A stretch of DNA of 64,000 bases from the NCBI GenBank assembly GCA_008032955.1, contig CP032046.1, forward strand, positions 1,054,001-1,118,000. Reading direction: 5' to 3'. This document shows positions 8,990 through 19,988 of this stretch, in pieces. Below the pieces are notes generated by a model, which was given only the letters and a program-made list of their open reading frames with translations, was not told the DNA's origin and searched no databases. Position 1 is the first letter of the stretch. Each line of letters opens with the position of its first letter. The position numbers were made by a program, and so were the translations under genes. Origin of the DNA: Helicobacter pylori. Lineage in GTDB: Bacteria > Campylobacterota > Campylobacteria > Campylobacterales > Helicobacteraceae.

Positions 8990-10165
8990 TTATGTTTTTT
9001 TAAACTTTATCGTAATGAATCTAAGCCAAAATAGTGCCAACAACCCCAAAGCCCCACCCACAAAGCCAATACACCCTAGCCCTAGTTGGTGGATCACAAT
9101 ACTGCCAAACAGCGCTCCTGATCCAATCCCCACATTATAGCTCCCCGAAAAAATCGCGCTTGCGACATCCGTGGCATCTGGGGCGAGCTGTAACACCCTC
9201 ATTTGCAACGCAATGGTGAGTGAAGTGATCCCAATCCCCCATAAGAAAATTTGTAAGAAAACCACCCACTCTAAGTTTTTAAACACAAAAAGCAAGAGTT
9301 GCGGGCAAATGACTAAAACCATTGCAAAAGCGATAAATTTTCTTGAGTTTTTCGCATACAAACGGCCGAATAAAAAACTCCCCGCCACGCCTGCTAACCC
9401 AAACACAAACAGCATTAGCGTCGTAATGTCAGGAGAAAATTGGCTGATCTGAATGATAAAAGGCTCAATATAGCTATAAGTGGTGAAATGCCCAGAGATA
9501 ACCATGATTACAAGCAAATAAATCCCCACTAAAAGCGGGCGTTTCATTAATATAGGGACACTTGCGAGCGTGCCGGCGTTTCTACTCGGCAAAGGCGGGA
9601 GCAATTTCCACATGAGCAACGCTATAAGAGTCGCAACGCCCCCAATCACGCCAAAAGTGGAGCGCCAATCCAAGATTTGCCCAATGATCCTCCCAAGCGG
9701 TAACCCCAAAATCATCGCTAACGAACTCCCTAGCGCTAATAGGCCTAAAGCTTGTTGTTTTTTATTTCTTGGCGCGACACGAATGACTAAAGAAGCCGTG
9801 ATGGACCAAAAAATAGAGTGGGCAAAAGCGATACCCATACGAGAAATGAGAAGCACCCAAAAATTCCACGCTAGCGCTGAAAGAATATGACTAGCAATAA
9901 AAAGGGCGAAAAGAAAAAGCAATAAGCGTTTCCTTTCAATTTTAGCGCTAAGCAGCATCAAGGGCAATGAGCCAAGAGACACCACCCATGCATAAGCAGT
10001 GATCATAAGCCCCACTGTCGCGCTCTCCATTTCAAAACTTTTCGCAATATCTGATAACAATGCGACAGGGACAAACTCCGTGGTGTTAAAAATAAACGCC
10101 GAAAGCGAAAACACAAAAACCCGCATTAAAGCGAATCTTTGATACGATTGTTTGGTTATCATCAT
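8990..10165 (-). CDS. sotB: SotB-like sugar efflux MFS transporter
   Basis: A 391-residue, 12-TM MFS protein. The opening FIFNTTEFVPVALLSDIAKSF, then YAWVVSLGSLPLML, FAHSIFWSITASL and LAPDATDVASAIFSG closely match my memory of E. coli SotB/YdeA, which exports arabinose and IPTG-like sugars. In H. pylori (HP1185 position) the physiological substrate is unknown. It lies 170 bp after the MATE gene on the same strand. The start is ATG at 10165. Confidence 0.85.
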   Translation of the reverse strand: MMITKQSYQRFALMRVFVFSLSAFIFNTTEFVPVALLSDIAKSFEMESATVGLMITAYAWVVSLGSLPLMLLSAKIERKRLLLFLFALFIASHILSALAWNFWVLLISRMGIAFAHSIFWSITASLVIRVAPRNKKQQALGLLALGSSLAMILGLPLGRIIGQILDWRSTFGVIGGVATLIALLMWKLLPPLPSRNAGTLASVPILMKRPLLVGIYLLVIMVISGHFTTYSYIEPFIIQISQFSPDITTLMLFVFGLAGVAGSFLFGRLYAKNSRKFIAFAMVLVICPQLLLFVFKNLEWVVFLQIFLWGIGITSLTIALQMRVLQLAPDATDVASAIFSGSYNVGIGSGALFGSIVIHQLGLGCIGFVGGALGLLALFWLRFITIKFKKT

Positions 10166-10430
10166 TTAAATCTTAAGGGGTTAAATTTTATTCAATTTGA
10201 AAACCTAGAGTATAAAACAAAAATTTTAACCGCTTGTAAATTAGGGGCTAATTGAAACAAATATTCTTGCTCCATAGGCGCATTAATTTAATAAAGTTGT
10301 TACTATATAAAACAGAATTTAAAATCATTTTCAACTTTTAACCAATCTATTTTTGGTAACTGCGGTCATTGTTGATTAAGCGCTAAAATTAAGTCGTTGC
10401 CTTTTTAATAATTTTAGAATTTTAGAATAA

Positions 10431-11186
<756 letters not shown>

Positions 11187-11194
11187 AATGGAAA

Positions 11195-11217
11195 CTCTCT
11201 CTTTTATAAAGAGAGAG
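11195..11217 (+). terminator. Hairpin after the carbonic anhydrase gene
   Basis: CTCTCTCTTT (11195-11204) pairs perfectly with AAAGAGAGAG (11208-11217) around a 3-base loop. It starts 8 bp after the stop codon. The run after it is ATAAAAA rather than T-rich, so it may protect the 3' end more than terminate. Confidence 0.55.
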
Positions 11218-11411
11218 GTATAAAAATCATTCTTCATAATAAAACAACGCCAAAAATTGCAACCGCTTGTATTTTGTGAAACGCTCAAACGCTAAAGACG
11301 ATTGGGATCCCTACTAAGGAGTTTAAAAAAGGCTCTGTTCTAATTGGGTAACATAGAGTTTTTAAAATACCATAAATAAGCTAAAAACGATTTCATGGTG
11401 TTTTCTTATGC

Positions 11412-12536
11412 CTACATCCTTTTACTATAACCATAACCCGCTTTTTCTGCTTTCTTTTCAGTATTAGCAACTGCTTTTATTTCTTTATTAACATCAGCAA
11501 ATATTTTTTGAAGGAACAAAAGGCTTTGAGAGGTTGAAAGGTGGGCTTGTGGGTTTCTCATTTCAAGCATTTTAGCTTGAGCTTTAGAGCGTATTTTTAG
11601 ATTTTCTTTTTGCCATTCTTCTGTAGCTTTAAAATCTCTAGGATCTAGTTCTAAATAAGCGATAGAACTTGGCCTGTAAAAATCCACTTGTTTAGCGATA
11701 GCTTTTTGTGAATAGGGCAGAGATTCTAATTCTTTTTGCAAATAAGCTATAAGCTCTTGCGCTTTTGATCCTCTTTGAGAGCGGGGTTGTTTAGAGTTTG
11801 GGAGGTGTTTTGGCTGGATAGGGGTTTGATTGGTTTTTGTGGGCTTAGGGGTTTTGCATTCAGCTTCTACTTCTATACCAATACCAGCCTTAATTCCTCC
11901 TTTTTTAATAAAGAATTGGCCATGATTTTCTTTGCAATTTTGTTCTATGTATTTAATGAAATCTTTCTGTGTATTAATTGTCTTTTGTTTTTCTTGTTCT
12001 GTCTTTTGTTTTTCTTGTTCTGTCTTTTGTTGTTCTTGTTCTACTTTTATTTGATTATTGGTTTCTATATTGCTTGTCTTTTGTTTTTCTTGTTCTACTT
12101 TTATTTGATTATTGGTTTCTATATTGCTTGTCTTTTGTTTTTCTTGTTCTAACTCTATCTGTTTATCAGTATCACCAGCGCTACAAGCGGCTAATAATAA
12201 ACTTGTCGCTATTGTGAGTCCTGAATACTTCCACCAATTGATTTGATTTTCTTTTTCAGCTTGTTTGGATTTATCCTGGACTTTATCGTCTAATTCTTTT
12301 GCCCTCTTGCATGCAACATGGGTCAATACTACTAATGCCGCATTGCTTTTCTTGGGGTGTTTTTTTACAAGTTCTCTAACTTTCTTTACAATTTTTGTAA
12401 AAAACCCACCAATTGATCTGAGCGTATTTGTAATGGCGCTCGCTTGTTTGAAATGAGTCTCTTTATTTGCCTTTGTGTTAGCTGTCTCTGTGTTTTTGCC
12501 AACCTTATTTGTTTTTCCTGTTTTTATTGATTCCAT
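11412..12536 (-). CDS. DUF874-family protein with internal lipobox and EQEKQKT repeats
   Basis: It is a 374-residue Helicobacter-specific protein of unknown function that I recognise as DUF874. The first 100 residues are Lys-rich and without a signal sequence. A hydrophobic stretch follows at 101-117, ending in LLLAAC (113-118), a lipobox-like site at an unusual internal position. After it come two near-identical 18-residue repeats containing EQEKQKTSNIETNNQ (127-162), then shorter EQEKQKT units to about 187, predicted coiled coil. The C-terminal part (about 190-374) is predicted mainly helical. I chose ATG at 12536 because GAAAGG lies 7-12 bases upstream; a TTG six bases earlier is less likely. 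H. pylori carries several paralogues. Confidence 0.8.
   Translation of the reverse strand: MESIKTGKTNKVGKNTETANTKANKETHFKQASAITNTLRSIGGFFTKIVKKVRELVKKHPKKSNAALVVLTHVACKRAKELDDKVQDKSKQAEKENQINWWKYSGLTIATSLLLAACSAGDTDKQIELEQEKQKTSNIETNNQIKVEQEKQKTSNIETNNQIKVEQEQQKTEQEKQKTEQEKQKTINTQKDFIKYIEQNCKENHGQFFIKKGGIKAGIGIEVEAECKTPKPTKTNQTPIQPKHLPNSKQPRSQRGSKAQELIAYLQKELESLPYSQKAIAKQVDFYRPSSIAYLELDPRDFKATEEWQKENLKIRSKAQAKMLEMRNPQAHLSTSQSLLFLQKIFADVNKEIKAVANTEKKAEKAGYGYSKRM
11976..12158 (-). repeat. In-frame repeats in the DUF874 gene
   Basis: Two adjacent 54-bp units (about 12158-12105 and 12104-12051) encode near-identical 18-residue blocks. They are followed by 21-bp units encoding EQEKQKT. All units are multiples of three, so copy-number change keeps the frame. 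Confidence 0.85.
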
Positions 12537-12948
12537 TACCAACCTTTCAAAATCTTATTATTGTAGTGTATATAGCCATATTTAATCGCTATTAAACAAT
12601 TGGTTTGAAAAATTGTGAGGGTCAATCCAATCAGATTTTTCTAATCCATTCCAACAAAACTTGATACAAGTTTTCCTTATACCTTAAACTCACACCCTTT
12701 TAAAGGGAATAATAGGCAATAACTCGCTAGTTAAACATTCACTCTCTGCTTGAGTGTAAGCCTTTATATTCCTTTTGACCTACCAAATATTAGCATTTCT
12801 CTCAATCAAGCCTTGAGAAATTCAATTACACCCTTGTTTAACATCGCAAGCCTAGTAACTTAAAGCTCTTTTTGAGAGATTGGGCTAGATTGATCCTTAT
12901 CCTTAATTCAAGCGCATGCGCATTCATCTTTGTTATCTTTGAATAAGC
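12537..12948. other. Intergenic region upstream of the DUF874 gene
   Basis: No ORF with a credible start or family match is seen in these 412 bases. The region holds the promoter-leader repeat described separately (12619-12708), the palindrome CCCTTTTAAAGGG (12695-12707) and GCGCATGCGC near 12913. It may hold remnants of a neighbouring gene present in other strains. Confidence 0.6.
12619..12708 (-). repeat. Dispersed promoter-leader element, copy A
   Basis: On the minus strand this reads GTGAGTTT, then TATAAG (12681-12676), then ATCAAGTTTTGTTGGAAT, then AGAAAAATCTG. The same order with high identity occurs at 39618-39718 upstream of cysE. Both copies also carry a small palindrome at the upstream end. 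Here it could serve as promoter and leader for the DUF874 gene. Confidence 0.7.
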
Positions 12949-13989
12949 TCAAGCGTTCTTAATGTAATGCATGGCGATTTTGAGCGCGTTGGTGGCTGCC
13001 CCCACTCTTAATTGATCCGCCACGCAAAAGCCGTGCAAGGTTTTCTTATCAAACAAATCCTTCCTCAAGCGCCCTATAAAGACACTATCCGTGTGGCTCG
13101 CTTTTAGGGGCGTGGGGTAAAGATTATGACTGGGATCATCGCAAACAACCACGCTAGGGGCGTTTTTTAAAACTTCATAGACTTCTTTGAGATCGAATTC
13201 TTTTTCAAAAGCGATACTCAAACTCTCGCTATGGCTCCTCAATACCGGCACGCGCACGCAAGTCGCACTGATAGGGAAATCCACGCCCATGATTTTATGG
13301 GTTTCATGCACCATTTTCAGCTCTTCTTTCGTGTAGCCATTCTCCTTAAAAGTGTCAATATGAGCGATCGCATTGAAAGCGATCGGATAAGCGAAAGCCC
13401 CGGCTCGCAAAACCTGGTTTAAATCAATAGCGGGGTCTTTTTCCAAACATTCTAATGCGGTTTTTAGCTCATTTTTCAAACTCTCTATCCCCTTGTTCCC
13501 TGCCCCACTCACGGCTTGATAGGTGCTAACAATCACGCTTTTTATCCTAAAATGAAGGTGTAAGGGGTTTAAGATTTGCGTCATTTGAATGGTGGAGCAA
13601 TTAGGGTTAGCGATGATATTTAAGGGAGCGTTAAAAATTTCTTTAGCGTTGATTTCAGGCACGACTAAAGGCACATCTTTATGCAATCTAAAAAAGCTCG
13701 TGTTATCAATCACTAAGGCCGTTTTTGAAGCGCTTGTAGCAAATTCTTCGCTCACGCTCCCCCCAGCGCTAAAAAAGGCGATGTCTATTTTTTCTTTTTC
13801 AAAAACCTCATGCGTGGTTTCTAAAATTTCATAGTCTTTATTGAAAGCTCTAATCTTTTTACCAGCGCTCCTAACGCTAGCGAGCGGGACAAATTTTTTA
13901 ATTGGGAAAGAAGAATTTTCTAAACCTTTAATCAGCTCTTGGCCTACCGCCCCACTAGCCCCAACAATAGCGACATTATAAGTCTTCAT
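12949..13989 (-). CDS. asd: Aspartate-semialdehyde dehydrogenase
   Basis: It reduces aspartyl phosphate to aspartate semialdehyde for lysine/DAP, threonine and methionine synthesis. With the start at 13989 it is 346 residues. The NADP-binding GASGAVG is at 10-16 and the catalytic cysteine is Cys131 in NPNCST. I chose ATG at 13989 rather than 14010 because GGAG lies 7 bases before it and the product then begins [13 protein letters not shown], as the family does. It overlaps the 3' end of hisS by 14 bp, so the two are co-transcribed. It supplies peptidoglycan DAP together with lysC elsewhere in the window. Confidence 0.96.
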   Translation of the reverse strand: MKTYNVAIVGASGAVGQELIKGLENSSFPIKKFVPLASVRSAGKKIRAFNKDYEILETTHEVFEKEKIDIAFFSAGGSVSEEFATSASKTALVIDNTSFFRLHKDVPLVVPEINAKEIFNAPLNIIANPNCSTIQMTQILNPLHLHFRIKSVIVSTYQAVSGAGNKGIESLKNELKTALECLEKDPAIDLNQVLRAGAFAYPIAFNAIAHIDTFKENGYTKEELKMVHETHKIMGVDFPISATCVRVPVLRSHSESLSIAFEKEFDLKEVYEVLKNAPSVVVCDDPSHNLYPTPLKASHTDSVFIGRLRKDLFDKKTLHGFCVADQLRVGAATNALKIAMHYIKNA

Positions 13990-15304
13990 CGTTTTCTCCA
14001 ATGATTTCAAGGGCTTTTAAAAAACTCAAGCAATTCAACTGCATGCCTGAATGCATGTTTTTCAAGCTTAAAGTTTCGCTTTTAAATTCTTCTTCGCCAA
14101 TGACAGCCACAAACTCATGCCCCTTGTGGTTAGCGTAAGAAAAGGGTTTTTTGATTTTTTGAGCTTCTGGATAGACTTCGCTAAAAATCCCGCTTTGCCT
14201 TAAAGACTCCGCCAAGCGGTTGGCGTAAGAAAAATACTCTTCATGCATGCAAGCGATTAAAACTTTGGCTTGGGTGGAACGCTCGTCTAACAATTGCATT
14301 TCACTCAAAGCCACAATCAATCTATCAATCCCAATAGAAGCCCCCACTCCTTGTAAATTTTCTTTAGAAAAATTTTTAGTCAAATGATCGTAACGGCCCC
14401 CTGAACACACGCTCCCTAAAGACTTCATATCATTAAGCGTGGTTTCATACACAATCCCTGTATAATACCCTAAGCCCCTAGCGATAGAAAAATCAATCTT
14501 ATACAAGTTTTGAGAAATTTGCAAATCCCCTAGCAACTGGTATAGCCTTTCTAAATCCTGTATGCCCTTTTTCAGATTTTCGTTATAGTCTTTCAAATAA
14601 GCAATTTTTTCAAAAAATTCCGCATGGCTTAAATCGTTTTGTTGGATTTGAACCATTTCTAAAAGCTCTTTAATGGTGTTTGGATCCAAATCGCACTCTT
14701 TTTTTAATTCTTCTTCAACCCCATTCAAGCCAATTTTTTCTAATTTATCCACAATGCGCAACACTTCATTCACTTGAGCAATGCCAAAATATTCGCATAT
14801 GCCATTCAAAATTTTTCTGTGGTTGATAGAGACGCAAAAATCTTCTAAATCCAAAGCTTTTAAAGAAGCGATAATCACTTGAATGATCTCAGCATCGCAC
14901 ACCAAACTCTCGCTCCCTATAAAATCAAAATCGCATTGCGTAAATTCCCTGTAACGCCCTTTTTGCGCCCTTTCGCCCCTAAAAACATTGCCTATGGCGT
15001 AGCGTTTAAAGGGCATGCCTAGGGTTTGGTGGTGTAAAGAAACAAAGCGGGCTAATGGCACGGTCAAATCAAACCTTAAAGCCACATCCCTATCCCCATG
15101 GTCTTTAAAACGATAAATCTCTTTTTGAATATCACTGCTCGCATCAGGCAATAACGTTTGAGCGTATTCCAAATGGGGGGTTTCAATCGGCACAAAACCA
15201 AAACTTTGAAACACGACTGAAACTTTAGCGAGCAACTGGGCTTTTTGTATCGCATCTTTAGGCAAGCGGTCTTTAAACCCGCTCAACACTTTAGGGGTAA
15301 TCAT
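13976..15304 (-). CDS. hisS: Histidyl-tRNA synthetase
   Basis: It charges tRNA-His with histidine. This is a 442-residue class II enzyme. Motif 2 is seen as [20 protein letters not shown], preceded by [11 protein letters not shown] (about 78-88). The His-specific GGRYDHL lies near residue 302, and a C-terminal anticodon-binding domain follows. Start ATG at 15304, with AAGGAA upstream. It is divergent from waaF, with a 61-bp shared promoter region. Confidence 0.97.
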   Translation of the reverse strand: MITPKVLSGFKDRLPKDAIQKAQLLAKVSVVFQSFGFVPIETPHLEYAQTLLPDASSDIQKEIYRFKDHGDRDVALRFDLTVPLARFVSLHHQTLGMPFKRYAIGNVFRGERAQKGRYREFTQCDFDFIGSESLVCDAEIIQVIIASLKALDLEDFCVSINHRKILNGICEYFGIAQVNEVLRIVDKLEKIGLNGVEEELKKECDLDPNTIKELLEMVQIQQNDLSHAEFFEKIAYLKDYNENLKKGIQDLERLYQLLGDLQISQNLYKIDFSIARGLGYYTGIVYETTLNDMKSLGSVCSGGRYDHLTKNFSKENLQGVGASIGIDRLIVALSEMQLLDERSTQAKVLIACMHEEYFSYANRLAESLRQSGIFSEVYPEAQKIKKPFSYANHKGHEFVAVIGEEEFKSETLSLKNMHSGMQLNCLSFLKALEIIGENDEDL

Positions 15305-15365
15305 TCCATTTCCTTGTATTTGTATGCTAAAATTTTAGCTTAAAATCTTTAAAAAAGGGCTATTG

Positions 15366-16415
15366 ATGAGCGTAAATGCGCCCAAACGCATGCGTATTTT
15401 ATTGCGTTTGCCTAATTGGCTAGGCGATGGGGTGATGGCAAGCTCGCTTTTTTACACCCTTAAAAACCACTACCCTAACGCGTATTTTGTCTTAGTGGGC
15501 CCAACCATTACGTGCGAACTTTTCAAAAAAGATGAAAAAATAGAAGCCGTTTTCATAGACGACACCAAAAAATCCTTTTTCAGGCTGCTAGCCACTTACA
15601 AACTCGCTCAAAAAATAGGGCGTTGCGATATAGCGATCGCTTTAAACAACCATTTTTATTCCGCTTTTTTGCTCTATGCGACAAAAACGCCTGTTCGCAT
15701 CGGTTTTGCTCAATTTTTCCGTTCTTTGTTTCTCAGCCATGCGGTAACTGCTGCCCCTAAAGAGTATCATCAAGTGGAAAAGTATTGCTTTTTGTTTTCG
15801 CAATTTTTAGAAAAAGAATTGGATCAAAAAAGCGTTTTACCCTTAAAATTAGCCTTTAACCTCTCCACTCACACCCCAAACACCCCTAAAAAAATCGGAT
15901 TTAACCCTAGCGCAAGCTATGGGAGCGCTAAAAGATGGCCGGCTTCTTATTACGCTGAAGTTGCGGCTGCTTTGTTAGAAAAAGGGCATGAAATTTATTT
16001 TTTTGGGACTAAAGAAGACACTATCGTTTCTGAAGAGATTTTAAAATCCGTTAAAAGCTTATTGAAAAACCCCTTATTATCCCATAACGCTTACAATTTG
16101 TGCGGGAAAACAAGCATTGAAGAATTGATACAACGCATCGCTGTTTTAGATTTATTCATCACTAACGATAGCGGTCCCATGCATGTGGCTGCTAGCACGC
16201 AAACCCCCTTAATCGCTCTTTTTGGCCCCACTGATGAAAAAGAGACTCGCCCCTATAAAGCTCAAAAAACGATTGTGTTGAACCACCATTTAAGCTGTGC
16301 ACCTTGCAAGAAACGAGTTTGCCCTTTAAAGAATGAAAAAAACCATTTGTGCATGAAATCCATCACGCCCCTTGAAGTCCTTCAAGCCGCTCACGCTCTT
16401 TTAGAAGAGCCTTAA
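15366..16415 (+). CDS. waaF: ADP-heptose:LPS heptosyltransferase (WaaF-like)
   Basis: It adds heptose to the LPS inner core on the cytoplasmic face of the inner membrane. It is a 349-residue GT9-family protein with LRLPNWLGDGVM near the N-terminus, NPSASYGSAKRWP in the middle and TNDSGPMHVAASTQTPLIALFGPT (donor site) near 265-290. The C-terminal CAPCKKRVCPL cysteines are typical of WaaF. ATG at 15366 is preferred over the TTG at 15363. Heptosyltransferase II is the usual call; distinguishing I from II by eye is uncertain. Confidence 0.92.
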   Translation: MSVNAPKRMRILLRLPNWLGDGVMASSLFYTLKNHYPNAYFVLVGPTITCELFKKDEKIEAVFIDDTKKSFFRLLATYKLAQKIGRCDIAIALNNHFYSAFLLYATKTPVRIGFAQFFRSLFLSHAVTAAPKEYHQVEKYCFLFSQFLEKELDQKSVLPLKLAFNLSTHTPNTPKKIGFNPSASYGSAKRWPASYYAEVAAALLEKGHEIYFFGTKEDTIVSEEILKSVKSLLKNPLLSHNAYNLCGKTSIEELIQRIAVLDLFITNDSGPMHVAASTQTPLIALFGPTDEKETRPYKAQKTIVLNHHLSCAPCKKRVCPLKNEKNHLCMKSITPLEVLQAAHALLEEP

Positions 16416-16505
16416 ACGCCTTTCATGCGCTTTTTTAAAAACGCAACCATATTGATAACACTCTGTGTATAAAAGATTTAAAAAGTAGAACTGACAAAGC
16501 AGTTT

Positions 16506-16534
16506 AAAGAAAGCGTTTTGAAAACGCTTTCTTT
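16506..16534. terminator. Bidirectional terminator hairpin
   Basis: AAAGAAAGCGTTTT (16506-16519) pairs perfectly with AAAACGCTTTCTTT (16521-16534). The stem lies between the convergent ends of waaF and the repeat-protein gene and has TTT on one flank and AAA on the other. Confidence 0.7.
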
Positions 16535-16547
16535 GGAGACAAAGCTA

Positions 16548-16874
16548 TTAAGCCACTGAGTTTTTAGGTTTTTTGGCGTCTTTTTTATCTTTGTGAGCCA
16601 CTAATTGAGAGCTTAACTCAGGTTTTTTGGCGTCTTTTTTATCTTTGTGAGCCACTAATTGAGAGCTTAACTCAGGTTTTTTGGCGTCTTTTTTATCTTT
16701 GTGAGCCACTAATTGAGAGCTTAACTCAGGTTTTTTGGCGTCTTTTTTATCTTTGTGAGCCACTAATTGAGAGCTTAACTCAGGTTTTTTGGCGTCTTTT
16801 TTATCTTTGTGAGCGTATGCAGAACTCACAGCCAAAACTGATAATAAAACACCTGTCAAGATTTGCTTTTTCAT
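16548..16874 (-). CDS. Small secreted Lys-rich repeat protein
   Basis: It is a 108-residue protein with a clear signal peptide (1-21, cut after ...SSAYA). Four nearly exact 18-residue units AHKDKKDAKKPELSSQLV and a partial fifth follow. The mature part is highly charged and probably unfolded. This is the HP1192 position; annotations call that gene a secreted protein linked to flagellar motility, which I cannot confirm here. The start ATG at 16874 has GGAG 9-12 bases upstream, and a TATAAT at 16916-16911 drives it. Function unknown to me. Confidence 0.82.
   Translation of the reverse strand: MKKQILTGVLLSVLAVSSAYAHKDKKDAKKPELSSQLVAHKDKKDAKKPELSSQLVAHKDKKDAKKPELSSQLVAHKDKKDAKKPELSSQLVAHKDKKDAKKPKNSVA
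16567..16814 (-). repeat. 54-bp tandem repeat array
   Basis: There are four complete 54-bp units (16567-16620, 16621-16674, 16675-16728, 16729-16782), essentially identical in DNA, plus a 32-bp partial unit to 16814. DNA-level identity, including synonymous sites, points to recent unequal crossing-over or slippage. Copy number should vary among strains while keeping the frame. Confidence 0.95.
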
Positions 16875-16910
16875 ACGAAAACTCCTTATGATGATCTTAA
16901 AAGCGAGAGA

Positions 16911-16916
16911 ATTATA
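16911..16916 (-). promoter_or_regulatory. Promoter of the repeat-protein gene (-10 box)
   Basis: A minus-strand TATAAT at 16916-16911 predicts a start near 16904 and a leader of about 30 bases. Confidence 0.6.
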
Positions 16917-17030
16917 TTTCTCAAAAGTAAATAAATAGAAACCAATAGGATTTTCACTAAAGAAATTTGCAGATTGCGTTTTGTTATATAAAAAACGCCT
17001 GGGAGCAATCAGCCATTTTTCTTAAAAAAT

Positions 17031-17053
17031 AAAAACGCTCAAAAGCGTTTTTT
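17031..17053. terminator. Canonical bidirectional terminator
   Basis: AAAAACGCT (17031-17039), loop CAAA, then AGCGTTTTT (17044-17052) and a final T. This is a strong hairpin with a T run on either strand, but no gene ends next to it. Confidence 0.7.
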
Positions 17054-17321
17054 AAGATTGAAGACAAAAAAGCTTGTGATTAGTCAAGCGGAATTTCTTA
17101 ATAATGCGATCTTATGGGTGTTAAGAAGAAAAGTTATTTCAAAATACCCCCTATCCCTTGAAAAAAATGAGTCTTAAATAAAGAAAATAAACTTTACTAT
17201 AAAGCAAAGTAACCAAAACCCCATTTTTTAAAAAATTAAAAAATTTTAGTTACTCCTGTTTGACAATAGAGCCAAGAATCAATTTTATAGCAAAAAAGGT
17301 AATTAAAAGAGGTAAAAAGGG

Positions 17322-17350
17322 TTAAAGACTCTCAAAAAAAGTCTTTTTAA
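17322..17350. terminator. Hairpin downstream of fusA
   Basis: TTAAAGACT (17322-17330) and AGTCTTTTTAA (17340-17350) form a stem about 65 bp after the fusA stop. It may end the long ribosomal/RNA polymerase operon, although the better T run is on the plus strand. Confidence 0.4.
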
Positions 17351-17415
17351 ATCCAAAAGAGAAAAAGTTAAATAGCACCTACAACACCCTCTCACAAGAG
17401 AGCGTTATAATCAAA

Positions 17416-19494
17416 TCAGCCTTTGCGCTTTTCTACAATTTCCTTAGCGATATTGCTAGGCACTTCGCCATAATGATCAAACTCCATGGAGTAAGTCCCA
17501 CGCCCTTGAGTGGCTGATCGTAAATCCGTAGAATAACCAAACATTTCCACCAACGGCACAAAAGCGTTCACGATTTTCAAACCTAATCGGTCGTCCATAG
17601 AATTGATTTGCCCTCTTCTTCTATTCAAATCGCCAATCACATCGCCCATGTATTCTTCAGGGACTTCCACTTCCACTTTCATCATAGGCTCTAGTAAAAC
17701 CGGGTTAGCCGCACGACTCGCTTCTTTAAACGCCATAGAGCCAGCGATTTTAAACGCCATTTCTGAAGAATCCACATCATGGTAGCTCCCATCATAAAGG
17801 GTAACTTTAAAATCCACCACCGGATAGCCTGCCAAAACGCCATTTTGCATCGCTTCTTGGATACCCTTATCCACCGCAGGGATATATTCTTTAGGGATCA
17901 CGCCCCCAGAAATTTCATTCACAAATTCATACCCACTGCCAGGCTCTTTAGGCTCAAGCTTGATAAACACATGCCCGTATTGCCCACGACCACCGCTTTG
18001 CTTAGCGTATTTATGCTCTTTGCTCACGCTTGAGCGGATAGTCTCTCTAAAGGCGACTTGCGGCTGACCGATTTCAGCTTCTACTTTAAATTCCCTTTTC
18101 AATCTATCCACGATGATTTCTAGGTGCAATTCACCCATACCGCCAATGAGGGTTTGCCCGGTTTCTTCTTGAGTCATCACCCTAAAGCTTGGATCCTCTT
18201 CAGCAAGCTTGCCTAACGCTACGCCCATTTTTTCCTGGTCTGCTTTCGTCTTAGGCTCCACAGCGATGTGAATGACCGGCTCAGGAAATTCCATCCTCTC
18301 TAAAACCACCGCATTCTTTTCATCGCAAAGCGTGTCCCCAGTCAGCGTATCTTTCAAGCCCACGAACGCGCAAATCTCACCCGCATAAACTTCTTTAATG
18401 TCTTCTCTCTTATTAGAGTGCATTTTAAGGAGTCTTCCCACGCGCTCTTTTTTGTCTTTGGTGGAGTTATACACATAGCTACCGGACTCTAGCTTGCCGC
18501 GATACACGCGCACAAAAGTGAGTTGGCCCACAAAAGGATCCGTCATGATCTTAAACGCCAAGCCGGCAAACTCGCCATCATCACTAGACTTCACAAAAAC
18601 TTCTTCTTCGGTTTTTGGATCAATCCCCTTAATATCCACAACCTCTGTGGGCGCTGGCAAGTAGTCAATCACCGCATCTAATAAAGTCTGCACGCCCTTA
18701 TTTTTAAAAGAAGAACCACAAAGCATGGGGACAAGGCTCATGTTCAAACAACCTGTTTTAATGCCTTTTTTGATCTCTTCAACGCTTAATTCCTCACCGC
18801 CCAAATACTTTTCCATTAAGGCTTCATCTTGCTCAGCTACGGCTTCTACAAGCTTTTCTCGGTATTCTTTAGCCTTTTCTAACAAATCGCTAGGGATTTC
18901 TTCCACATCGTATTTGGCTCCCATGGTTTCATTATTCCAAACAATCGCCTTCATTTGGACTAAATCAATCACGCCAATGAAAGTGTCTTCAGCCCCAATA
19001 GGGATATTAATAGGCACAGGATTAGCTTTCAAGCGTTGCTTGATCTGGTTTTCTACATTATAGAAATTCGCCCCAATCCTATCCATTTTATTGACAAAAA
19101 CAATCCTAGGTACGCCGTATTTGTTCGCTTGACGCCACACGGTCTCGCTTTGAGGCTGCACGCCCCCCACCGAGCAAAACACCGAAACTGCGCCGTCTAG
19201 CACGCGCATGGATCGCTCCACTTCAATAGTGAAATCCACATGCCCTGGAGTGTCAATCAAATTGATTTGGTGATCCTTCCAAAAGCAAGTCGTTGCCGCA
19301 GAAGTGATAGTGATCCCTCTTTCTTTTTCTTGCTCCATCCAATCCATTGTCGCCGCGCCGTCATGCACTTCGCCAATCTTATGGCTCACGCCTGTATAGA
19401 ATAAAATCCTTTCAGAAGTGGTGGTTTTCCCGGCATCAATGTGAGCGGCGATACCGATATTTCTGATCCTGTTTAATGGGGTTTTTCTAGCCAT
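17416..19494 (-). CDS. fusA: Elongation factor G
   Basis: This GTPase drives ribosomal translocation and, with RRF, ribosome recycling. It has 692 residues with all five domains. The P-loop AHIDAGKTT is at 17-25, then DTPGH and NKMD for GTP binding. The C-terminal domains carry GGRGQYGHV and a [12 protein letters not shown]-like end. It lies 11 bp after rpsG and is the last gene of the cluster. Full length, with no irregularity. Confidence 0.98.
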   Translation of the reverse strand: MARKTPLNRIRNIGIAAHIDAGKTTTSERILFYTGVSHKIGEVHDGAATMDWMEQEKERGITITSAATTCFWKDHQINLIDTPGHVDFTIEVERSMRVLDGAVSVFCSVGGVQPQSETVWRQANKYGVPRIVFVNKMDRIGANFYNVENQIKQRLKANPVPINIPIGAEDTFIGVIDLVQMKAIVWNNETMGAKYDVEEIPSDLLEKAKEYREKLVEAVAEQDEALMEKYLGGEELSVEEIKKGIKTGCLNMSLVPMLCGSSFKNKGVQTLLDAVIDYLPAPTEVVDIKGIDPKTEEEVFVKSSDDGEFAGLAFKIMTDPFVGQLTFVRVYRGKLESGSYVYNSTKDKKERVGRLLKMHSNKREDIKEVYAGEICAFVGLKDTLTGDTLCDEKNAVVLERMEFPEPVIHIAVEPKTKADQEKMGVALGKLAEEDPSFRVMTQEETGQTLIGGMGELHLEIIVDRLKREFKVEAEIGQPQVAFRETIRSSVSKEHKYAKQSGGRGQYGHVFIKLEPKEPGSGYEFVNEISGGVIPKEYIPAVDKGIQEAMQNGVLAGYPVVDFKVTLYDGSYHDVDSSEMAFKIAGSMAFKEASRAANPVLLEPMMKVEVEVPEEYMGDVIGDLNRRRGQINSMDDRLGLKIVNAFVPLVEMFGYSTDLRSATQGRGTYSMEFDHYGEVPSNIAKEIVEKRKG

Positions 19495-19505
19495 TCTAAC
19501 TCCAA

Positions 19506-19988
<483 letters not shown>

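Larger units (their letters stand above)
16875..17415. other. Gene-free interval upstream of the repeat gene
   Basis: No convincing gene is seen in these 541 AT-rich bases. They contain the repeat-gene promoter, a canonical terminator at 17031-17053 and further stems at 17322-17350 and 17389-17402. From memory, strain 26695 carries an aldo/keto reductase gene (HP1193) here; it is absent from this window. The isolated terminator may be a relic of a lost gene. Confidence 0.6.

Noticed and set aside
11775-12217. Plus-strand ORFs rich in Leu, Phe and Tyr opposite the DUF874 repeats
   Set aside because: They are reverse translations of Gln/Lys/Glu repeats, which mimic membrane proteins; there is no promoter or ribosome site.
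16567-16814. CRISPR array
   Set aside because: The 54-bp units are contiguous, in frame and without unique spacers; they encode peptide repeats. No cas gene is nearby.
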